Source: an uncultured Rhodospirillales bacterium (GTDB lineage Bacteria; Pseudomonadota; Alphaproteobacteria; Acetobacterales; Acetobacteraceae). From it: a DNA stretch of 7,912 bases. The stretch lies in contig CAIVDX010000283.1 of the NCBI GenBank assembly GCA_903904805.1, positions 1 through 7,912 on the forward strand. The letters are read 5' to 3'. Numbering within the stretch: the stretch's first letter is position 1; the number at the start of each line of letters is the position of its first letter. The notes beneath the pieces are model-generated. The model saw only the letters and a list, made by a program, of their open reading frames with translations. It was not told the DNA's origin and made no database searches. This document shows positions 1 to 4,173 of this stretch, one piece after another. A program made the translations under genes and the position numbers.

Positions 1-202
1 CCACGAAGCTCGGCACCAGCAGCCCGGTGAGGCCGAGGAACACCCGCAGGCTGAGCCCGCGATTGACCACCAGCTCGACAAAGCGCAGCGACTGGGTCAG
101 CCAGATCAGCGCCACCAGGCCACCCGTCACCGCCACCAGCGCGATCAGCAACTGGCGGAACATATAGCGGTCGAGCTGCGATCCGATCAGCGGACTTGAC
201 AT
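1..202 (-). CDS. lptF: LptF/LptG-family LPS export permease, N-terminal part (cut by window edge)
   Basis: Only the first 67 codons are visible; the gene continues off the left edge. The family (YjgP/YjgQ) forms the inner-membrane permease of the LptBFG ABC transporter, which extracts lipopolysaccharide and passes it to the periplasmic Lpt bridge. The visible protein starts MSSPLIGSQLDRYMFRQ, followed by a hydrophobic first membrane segment (about residues 18-36). Next comes TQSLRFVELVVNRG (about 37-50) and the start of a second hydrophobic stretch. The LDRY-xxRQ opening and the LIWLTQSLRFVELV block are typical of alphaproteobacterial LptF. The ATG at 202-200 is the first start after an in-frame TAG, which is also the stop of the upstream synthase. 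It lies 9 nt past that stop, so the gene is probably in one operon with the two genes before it. LptG is the main alternative because the two paralogues share the fold; LptF is favoured by the N-terminal wording. Confidence 0.85.
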   Translation of the reverse strand, partial: MSSPLIGSQLDRYMFRQLLIALVAVTGGLVALIWLTQSLRFVELVVNRGLSLRVFLGLTGLLVPSFV

Positions 203-211
203 GACCGCATC

Positions 212-1252
212 CTAGCCTTGCGCTTCCAGATCGGACAGGTGCGCCTGGCCAGCCGGACGCGGCGCTGCGGCGCGCTGCAGCCGATCATTGATCGCCAGCC
301 CCAGCCCCTCCTGCGGCACCGCCATCACCGCAATGCCGACAAGCCCCGCCGCCAGCCCGCGCGCATCGAGCGCCCGCAGGCCGGAGAACAGCCGCGCCGC
401 CGCCTCCGACACATTGCCATTCTCGCTCAGCTGCCAGGTCAGCCCCGCCCCCTCCAGCGGAGGACCGAACGCCAGCAGCGCCTCGTTGGGCGCCACCAAG
501 GTCGCGTTCAGCCGCACCGGCAGGCGCGGTGCATAATGCGACACCATCAGCCCCGGCGAGCGCAGGCTCCGCGCGGCCTCCGCCGCGGCCAGCGACACGC
601 CGCGCCCCACCGGCCCGACCAGCGCTTCGATCGCCTCCACCGACACCCCGCCCGGCCGCAGCAGCGCCGGATGGCCGGCGGCAAGGTCGAGCACGGTCGA
701 TTCCACCCCCACGCGGCAGGGCCCGGACTCGATGATGGCATCGATCCGCCCATCCAGCCCGGCCAGCACATGCGCCGCCTCGGTGGGGCTCACCGCGCCG
801 GACCGATTGGCCGAGGGGGCGGCGATCGGCCGACCGAGCCCGGCGGCCAGCGCCCGCGCGATGCCATGGTCGGGCACCCGCACCGCCAGCGTGTCCAGCC
901 CGGCCCCGGCAAGCAGCGCCACCCGGCTCGCCGCCCGGCGCGGCAGCACCATCGTCAGCGGCCCTGGCCAGAACGCGGCCGCCAGCGCGCGGCCAAGCTC
1001 CCCCGGTTCGACATCCGCCCAGGCGGCCTGTTCATCCGGATAATGGCAGATCAGCGGGTTGAAATGCGGCCGCCCCTTGGCCGCGAAAATGCGCGCCACC
1101 GCCTGCTCGTTGGTGGCATCCGCGCCCAGCCCGTAGACCGTCTCGGTGGCGAAGGCGACCAGGCCCCCCGCACGCAGCAGCGCGGTGGCCCGCGCCAGCC
1201 CGGCGGCATCGGGCGCGAGACGTTCGGTAACGACGGGCGCGGGCGCGCTCAC
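212..1252 (-). CDS. tsaC: L-threonylcarbamoyladenylate synthase, Sua5/YwlC type (YrdC plus Sua5 domains)
   Basis: This cytosolic enzyme makes L-threonylcarbamoyl-AMP from threonine, bicarbonate and ATP, the first step of t6A formation at A37 of ANN-decoding tRNAs. The TsaB-TsaD-TsaE machinery then transfers the group. The 346-residue protein has an N-terminal YrdC domain (about 12-205) with ATETVYGLG (35-43), KGRPHFNPLICH (59-70), WPGPLT (95-100), AVRVPDH (123-129), APSANRSG (145-152), VESTVLDL (183-190) and LLRPGG (197-202). The linker SPGLMVSHYAP (232-242) follows, then a C-terminal Sua5 domain ending in AINDRLQRAA (320-329). The linker plus extra domain separate it from the short E. coli TsaC form. 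The GTG at 1252 is chosen because it forms a GTGA overlap with the cysQ stop and gives a normal N-terminus; a GGGGA lies just upstream at an unusually short 3-nt spacing. An ATG at 1297-1295 would add 15 residues and a larger overlap. The frame stays open further upstream, but that stretch is shadow coding of cysQ. Confidence 0.95.
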   Translation of the reverse strand: MSAPAPVVTERLAPDAAGLARATALLRAGGLVAFATETVYGLGADATNEQAVARIFAAKGRPHFNPLICHYPDEQAAWADVEPGELGRALAAAFWPGPLTMVLPRRAASRVALLAGAGLDTLAVRVPDHGIARALAAGLGRPIAAPSANRSGAVSPTEAAHVLAGLDGRIDAIIESGPCRVGVESTVLDLAAGHPALLRPGGVSVEAIEALVGPVGRGVSLAAAEAARSLRSPGLMVSHYAPRLPVRLNATLVAPNEALLAFGPPLEGAGLTWQLSENGNVSEAAARLFSGLRALDARGLAAGLVGIAVMAVPQEGLGLAINDRLQRAAAPRPAGQAHLSDLEAQG

Positions 1253-2019
1253 CGATCCCCGATGCGACCGAAACAGAAGAACGACGGATTGTCCCATCCC
1301 GGCTTGCCGTAGCCGAGCGCGCTGCCATCGGCACACAGCACCGCACCGCCGGCGGCCTCCAGCACGGCCTGGGGTGCCGCGGTGTCCCATTCCATGGTGC
1401 GGCCAAAGCGCGGATACCAATCCGCCGCCCCCTCCGCCAGGCGCAGGAATTTCAGCGCCGAGCCCATATTCACCACGTCGGCCACATGCCGCCCGGCCAG
1501 CCACGCCTCCATCCGCGTGTCCGAGCCATGATGGCGTGAGCCCAGCACCACCGCCCCGGCCGCCGGCACCGCGCGCGTGGCGATCGCCCGATGACCCGCC
1601 GCGTCCTGCTTCCACGCGCCCACACCGACAATGCCGGAGAACATCTCGTCGCTGCCCGGCACATAGGTCGCGCCCAGCACCGGCCGCCCGCCGCGCACCA
1701 GCCCGACATTGACGGTGAATTCGTCGCTGCCCATGGCGAACTCGCGGGTGCCATCCAGCGGATCGATCAGCCAGAACTCCTGATCGGTATCGGGCTCGCG
1801 CCCGGCCGCCATCTCCTCCTCGGCGATCACCGGGATCTCCGGCGTGGCCGCGCGCAAACCGGCCAGGATCACCGCCTCGGCGGCATGGTCGGCCGCGGTG
1901 ACGGGGCTGGTGTCGTCCTTGGCGAGCACATCGAACCCGGCGACGCGCACAGCCAGGATCGCCTCCCCGGCAGCGCGGGCAAGACGGACGGACAGAGCCA
2001 GAAGATCAGCATCGGACAT
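1249..2019 (-). CDS. cysQ: 3'(2'),5'-bisphosphate nucleotidase CysQ (inositol monophosphatase superfamily)
   Basis: The protein (256 residues, usual for CysQ) belongs to the Mg-dependent, Li-sensitive phosphatase superfamily. CysQ members hydrolyse 3'-phosphoadenosine 5'-phosphate to AMP, recycling the by-product of sulfate activation. Visible signature elements are DDTSPVTAADHAAE (35-48), the EEE metal-ligand cluster (67-69), motif A WLIDPLDGTREF (83-94) and motif B WDTAAPQAVLEAAGG (211-225). The TREF ending of motif A and the KDDTSPVTAAD block favour CysQ over inositol monophosphatase or histidinol phosphatase, though substrate cannot be proved from sequence. The ATG at 2019-2017 gives the expected N-terminus (MSDADLLALSVRLARAAGEAI). 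No Shine-Dalgarno-like sequence is seen before it. The frame is open further upstream, to about 2274, but only through a 13-bp repeat array that encodes low-complexity Ala/Pro/Arg peptide, so that extension is not believed. It is the first gene of the apparent cysQ-tsaC-lptF unit, and its stop overlaps the next start. Confidence 0.92.
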   Translation of the reverse strand: MSDADLLALSVRLARAAGEAILAVRVAGFDVLAKDDTSPVTAADHAAEAVILAGLRAATPEIPVIAEEEMAAGREPDTDQEFWLIDPLDGTREFAMGSDEFTVNVGLVRGGRPVLGATYVPGSDEMFSGIVGVGAWKQDAAGHRAIATRAVPAAGAVVLGSRHHGSDTRMEAWLAGRHVADVVNMGSALKFLRLAEGAADWYPRFGRTMEWDTAAPQAVLEAAGGAVLCADGSALGYGKPGWDNPSFFCFGRIGDR

Positions 2020-2086
2020 GCGCGGTGAATAGGACGGGCGTGCCGCGAAGGCCAGTGGCAGCCGGACCAGCGGCAACCGCGCCCGC

Positions 2087-2242
2087 GCGACGGAGCGTCG
2101 CGAAGGACTGGCGCGAAGGACTGGCGCGAAGAAAGGGCGCGAAGAAAGGGCGCGAAGAAAGGGCGCGCAGAATTGGCACCCGGGCCGGGCGCCAGGGCCT
2201 GGCAATAAGGCCGGGCGACAAGGCCGGGCGACAAGCGCCAAC
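2087..2242. repeat. 13-bp minisatellite, 12 units in exact register
   Basis: Twelve consecutive 13-mers run from 2087 to 2242 without a single insertion or deletion. Unit 1 (GCGACGGAGCGTC) is a degraded version. Units 2-3 are identical GCGAAGGACTGGC and units 4-6 identical GCGAAGAAAGGGC. Unit 7 is GCGCAGAATTGGC. Units 8-11 are a GC-richer set (ACCCGGGCCGGGC, GCCAGGGCCTGGC, AATAAGGCCGGGC, GACAAGGCCGGGC), and unit 12 (GACAAGCGCCAAC) fades out. Units 2-11 all end in GGC, and most carry AGG or AGA at positions 5-7. Unit 9 is a perfect 6+1+6 palindrome. Less regular relatives extend leftward to about 2045 (GCGAAGGCCAGTGGC). Because 13 is not a multiple of 3, the repeat reads through all three frames and gives similar peptides in each, which argues against coding. 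It begins 68 bases upstream of the cysQ start. Confidence 0.9.
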
Positions 2243-2281
2243 GCAGCGCCATCCCGGTCGCACGCAGGAAGCACACAAATA

Positions 2282-2320
2282 TTGGGCGACGCCCGCTCTG
2301 TTTTCGATCAGACCGCCCAA
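2282..2320. repeat. Inverted repeat TTGGGCG / CGCCCAA
   Basis: Perfect 7-base arms at 2282-2288 and 2314-2320 are separated by 25 bases. The left arm also forms part of a tight GGGCG-A-CGCCC dyad at 2284-2294. It lies at the edge of an AT-rich patch in the cysQ/efflux intergenic region. There is no T-run, so it is not an obvious terminator. Function is unknown, and chance occurrence is quite possible at this base composition. Confidence 0.35.
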
Positions 2321-2338
2321 ATTTCGCACAATCGCCGC

Positions 2339-2354
2339 AAAATCATGTGATTTT
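2339..2354. promoter_or_regulatory. Candidate operator: AAAATCA-TG-TGATTTT dyad
   Basis: A perfect 7+2+7 dyad sits in the centre of an AT-rich patch, of the size and symmetry bound by dimeric helix-turn-helix regulators. On the minus strand TATAAA (2358-2353) overlaps its edge and could be a -10 element for leftward transcription towards cysQ. I could not find a -35 box at proper spacing, so promoter assignment stays weak. The regulator family cannot be named from the site. Confidence 0.35.
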
Positions 2355-2394
2355 TATAGATTTCGGGGCTTGCCGCAGACGCGCCAACCCCATA

Positions 2395-2425
2395 GCTCAC
2401 GGCGTCGTGAGCGGTGATGACCGCT
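2395..2425. other. Two overlapping stem-loops
   Basis: The first stem pairs GCTCACG (2395-2401) with CGTGAGC (2406-2412) across a 4-base loop. The second pairs AGCGGT (2410-2415) with ACCGCT (2420-2425), again across 4 bases. They share bases 2410-2412, so both cannot form completely at once. No T-run follows either. They may be part of a transcribed leader or small RNA, or a chance product of GC-rich sequence; the sequence alone does not decide. Confidence 0.35.
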
Positions 2426-2467
2426 TGATGACACCACGCCCCGGAGCCGCGCCGCCGACAGGCGCTT

Positions 2468-2517
2468 CGGCCCGCTGACTTAGGGCCCTGGCCGCACATG
2501 GCGCGGATCAGCGGCCG
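2468..2517. other. Long-range hairpin with one bulge
   Basis: Positions 2468-2478 pair with 2508-2517 to give ten base pairs interrupted by one bulged C at 2471. The 29-base interior can itself pair CCGC with GCGG. A further small hairpin, GGTGT-TACG-ACACC, follows at 2541-2554 with a UNCG-type tetraloop if transcribed rightward. This may be a structured transcript or incidental GC-rich folding. Confidence 0.25.
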
Positions 2518-2592
2518 ACTGCCGGATCGGAGATGATGATGGTGTTACGACACCGCACAGTTTCACCCACACCCCCCTCCCGCCACGCCGGT

Positions 2593-2677
2593 AATATTTT
2601 CGATATTGAAACACCTGCCATACAGCCGAACCGGCACCCTAATACCGTTAATTTTTCATCTATATCGAATTCGTTAT
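2593..2677. promoter_or_regulatory. AT-rich patch with two palindromes sharing ATATCGAA
   Basis: In an otherwise GC-rich region, AATAT-TTTCG-ATATT occurs at 2593-2607. ATA-t-CGAATTCG-t-TAT, a 16-bp palindrome with one mismatched pair, occurs at 2662-2677. The octamer ATATCGAA is present in both, on the minus strand at 2606-2599 and on the plus strand at 2662-2669. The two copies are 63 bp apart, about six helical turns. Such paired sites would suit a dimeric regulator of the downstream efflux operon. No clean -35/-10 pair was found here, so the promoter itself is not placed. Confidence 0.35.
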
Positions 2678-2709
2678 CAATTGTTCTCAAACCCGGCAGT
2701 GGCAAGGGT

Positions 2710-2727
2710 CTTTATGCTCGCTTTATG
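2710..2727 (+). repeat. CTTTATG direct repeat spaced one helical turn
   Basis: CTTTATG occurs at 2710-2716 and again at 2721-2727, start to start 11 bp. Tandem heptamers one turn apart are the usual form of OmpR/CopR-type response-regulator sites, which often control metal efflux operons. No such regulator gene is in the window, so this is suggestive only. Confidence 0.3.
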
Positions 2728-2757
2728 TCTGACGAATGGCCGGTTCCGCCGCACCAC

Positions 2758-2790
2758 TTGACCCCGGCTGCGGCGACAGTCCATGTCGCC
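2758..2790 (+). promoter_or_regulatory. Candidate promoter/operator: TTGACC box followed by GGCGACA hairpin
   Basis: TTGACC at 2758-2763 matches five of six bases of a sigma-70 -35 box. GGCGACA (2772-2778) and TGTCGCC (2784-2790) form a perfect 7-base inverted repeat with a 5-base spacer, positioned where the spacer and -10 would be. No good -10 hexamer is seen 16-19 bases on. The dyad ends about 81 bases before the adaptor ATG. It could be an operator or a 5' leader hairpin. Confidence 0.35.
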
Positions 2791-2856
2791 TCGCAGGGGC
2801 CTGAGTTTTGCTTCCCCGGGCTTGGCTTCCAGCTTGCGGCGCCGTCGGGCGCGATG

Positions 2857-2862
2857 CGGAGA
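2857..2862 (+). promoter_or_regulatory. Ribosome binding site of the adaptor gene
   Basis: CGGAGA ends 9 bases before the ATG at 2872. This supports that start over any later one and marks the beginning of the efflux operon's coding part. Confidence 0.6.
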
Positions 2863-2871
2863 TAGATCACG

Positions 2872-4158
2872 ATGAACACCGAGAACGCCAGCTCACCGCC
2901 GCCGCCCGCGCGCAAACTGCCCCGTGCCCTGCAGATCGGCATCGTCCTGGTGGCCGCCGCCGGCGTCGCTGCCGTGGTCGGGCTCAGCCAGGTGAGCGAC
3001 TATCTGTTCGGCGCCAAGCCGAAAGAGGCCGAACAGGCCGCCGCGGCGCAGCCCACCGACAGCTTCAAGCCGACCGAGGGCCAATGGGCCGGTTTCAAAA
3101 TCGCGCCCGTCAAGCTGATGACGTTCGCGCCCACCCAGCGCACCGATGGCGTGATTGCCAGCAACGACGACCACACCACGCCCGTCTACTCGCCCTTCTC
3201 CGGCCTGGTCACCCGGCTGATCGCCAAGCCCGGCGACGTGGTGAAGAAGGGTGACCCCCTGTTCGCCATCGCCGCCAGCGAATTCGTGCAGGCGCAGAAC
3301 GACCTCACCAGCGCGATCGCCACGTCCAACACCGCCAAGGCCCAGCTGCGCCTCGCGGTCACCGCCGAAAAGCGCGCGCATGATCTGTTTCTTGCCCAGG
3401 GCGGCGCGCTGAAGGATTGGCAACAGGCGCAGCTCGATCTCGCCACCGCCCAAGGCGGCGACGCTTCCGCGCAGATCGCGCTGGCCGCGGTGCGCAACCG
3501 CCTGCGCATCCTTGGCCGCACGCCGGAGCAGATCGCGGCGATGGAGGCCTCCCCCAGCAACGGCACCTTCGATGGCGAAACAATCGTGCCCGCGCCGATC
3601 GGCGGAACCGTCATCTCGCGCCAGATTGGCCCGGGGCAGAACATCGTCTCCGCCTCCTCCGGCGGCTCCACCCCGGTCTTCACCATTGGTGACCTGTCCA
3701 GCGTCTGGCTGATCGCCAATGTGCGCGAGGAAGACGCACCGAGCGTGCATGTCGGCGACGAGGCCGAGGTCCGCGTGCTCGCCTATCCCGGCCGCGTCTT
3801 CAAGGCGAAGGTCACCTATGTCTCGGCGATGATCGATCCCAATATCCGGCGTCTGCCGGTGCGCGCCGAGGTCGACAACACCGACGGCGCCCTCAAGCCG
3901 CAGATGTTCGCGAATTTCTCCATCGTCACCGGAGCCGGCCGGCAAAGCCCGGGCGTGCCCGAAAAAGCGGTGGTCTATGAAGGCGACAGCGCGCATGTCT
4001 GGGCGGCCAATCCTGCCAACAAAACCCTCGCGCTGCGCCAGATCAAATATGGCCGTCTGCAGGATGGCATGCTGGAAGTGCTGGATGGGTTGAAGCCAAC
4101 CGACAGCGTGGTGACCTCCGGCGCGGTGTTTATCGACCGCGCCGTTGATCCGAACTGA
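2872..4158 (+). CDS. RND efflux periplasmic adaptor (membrane fusion protein, HlyD/CusB/CzcB-like)
   Basis: This 428-residue adaptor would link the inner-membrane RND pump to the outer-membrane channel. One N-terminal membrane segment (about 21-40) anchors it; there is no lipobox. The two lipoyl half-motifs are at about 105-131 (VYSPFSGLVTRL, then KPGDVVKKGDPLF) and 241-259 (APIGGTVISRQIGPGQNIV). Between them lies an Ala/Gln-rich helical hairpin (about 137-225). A beta-barrel domain follows (about 268-353, with TIGDLSSVWLIANVREED and NIRRLPVRAEVDN), then a membrane-proximal domain to the C-terminus. GDLSSVWLIANVRE and RRLPVRAEVDN are typical of heavy-metal-type adaptors. The segment after the anchor has no His- or Met-rich metal-binding stretch, unlike classical CzcB or CusB, so the substrate is open. 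A well-placed CGGAGA supports the ATG. The gene ends 15 nt before the permease and is first in a three-gene operon. Confidence 0.93.
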   Translation: MNTENASSPPPPARKLPRALQIGIVLVAAAGVAAVVGLSQVSDYLFGAKPKEAEQAAAAQPTDSFKPTEGQWAGFKIAPVKLMTFAPTQRTDGVIASNDDHTTPVYSPFSGLVTRLIAKPGDVVKKGDPLFAIAASEFVQAQNDLTSAIATSNTAKAQLRLAVTAEKRAHDLFLAQGGALKDWQQAQLDLATAQGGDASAQIALAAVRNRLRILGRTPEQIAAMEASPSNGTFDGETIVPAPIGGTVISRQIGPGQNIVSASSGGSTPVFTIGDLSSVWLIANVREEDAPSVHVGDEAEVRVLAYPGRVFKAKVTYVSAMIDPNIRRLPVRAEVDNTDGALKPQMFANFSIVTGAGRQSPGVPEKAVVYEGDSAHVWAANPANKTLALRQIKYGRLQDGMLEVLDGLKPTDSVVTSGAVFIDRAVDPN

Positions 4159-4173
4159 GCGGCGGACCCCACC

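Larger units (their letters stand above)
2020..2871. other. 852-base divergent intergenic region without a convincing gene
   Basis: This gap separates the leftward cysQ operon from the rightward efflux operon, so promoters for both should lie here. From left to right it holds a 13-bp tandem array (2087-2242), an AT-rich patch with a 16-bp dyad (about 2270-2365), a GC-rich stretch with several hairpins (2395-2554), a second AT-rich patch with palindromes (about 2590-2690), a direct heptamer repeat (2710-2727) and a hairpin by a TTGACC box (2758-2790). Open frames that cross it read as low-complexity Arg/Pro/Ala peptides with no family resemblance. No tRNA or rRNA was recognised, and no GC stem followed by a T-run. 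Confidence 0.8.

Noticed and set aside
1253..1615. N-terminal extension of the Sua5-type protein up to an ATG near 1615
   Set aside because: The added residues are Gly/Ala/Arg-rich shadow coding of cysQ. The YrdC domain begins right after the GTG at 1252.
2087..2242. CRISPR-like array
   Set aside because: The units are 13 bp and contiguous, with no unique spacers of 25-40 bp and no cas genes nearby.
2020..2274. CysQ extension through the repeat array
   Set aside because: The extra sequence is repeat-derived Ala/Pro/Arg peptide that appears similarly in all three frames, and the ATG at 2019 gives the family's normal N-terminus.
2284..2294. Intrinsic terminator for either operon
   Set aside because: The GGGCG-A-CGCCC stem has a one-base loop and no following T-run, and the flanking operons diverge, so no terminator is expected here.
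2025..2417. 130-codon plus-strand frame across the minisatellite
   Set aside because: Arg/Lys/Ala-rich repeat translation with no recognisable family and no ribosome binding site that I could see.
2533..2560. Fluoride-riboswitch-like start (GGAGATGATGATGGTGTTACG)
   Set aside because: Resembles GGCGATGGTGTTCGCC only loosely. The downstream pseudoknot and second stem are not present, and the neighbouring pump is not a known fluoride exporter.
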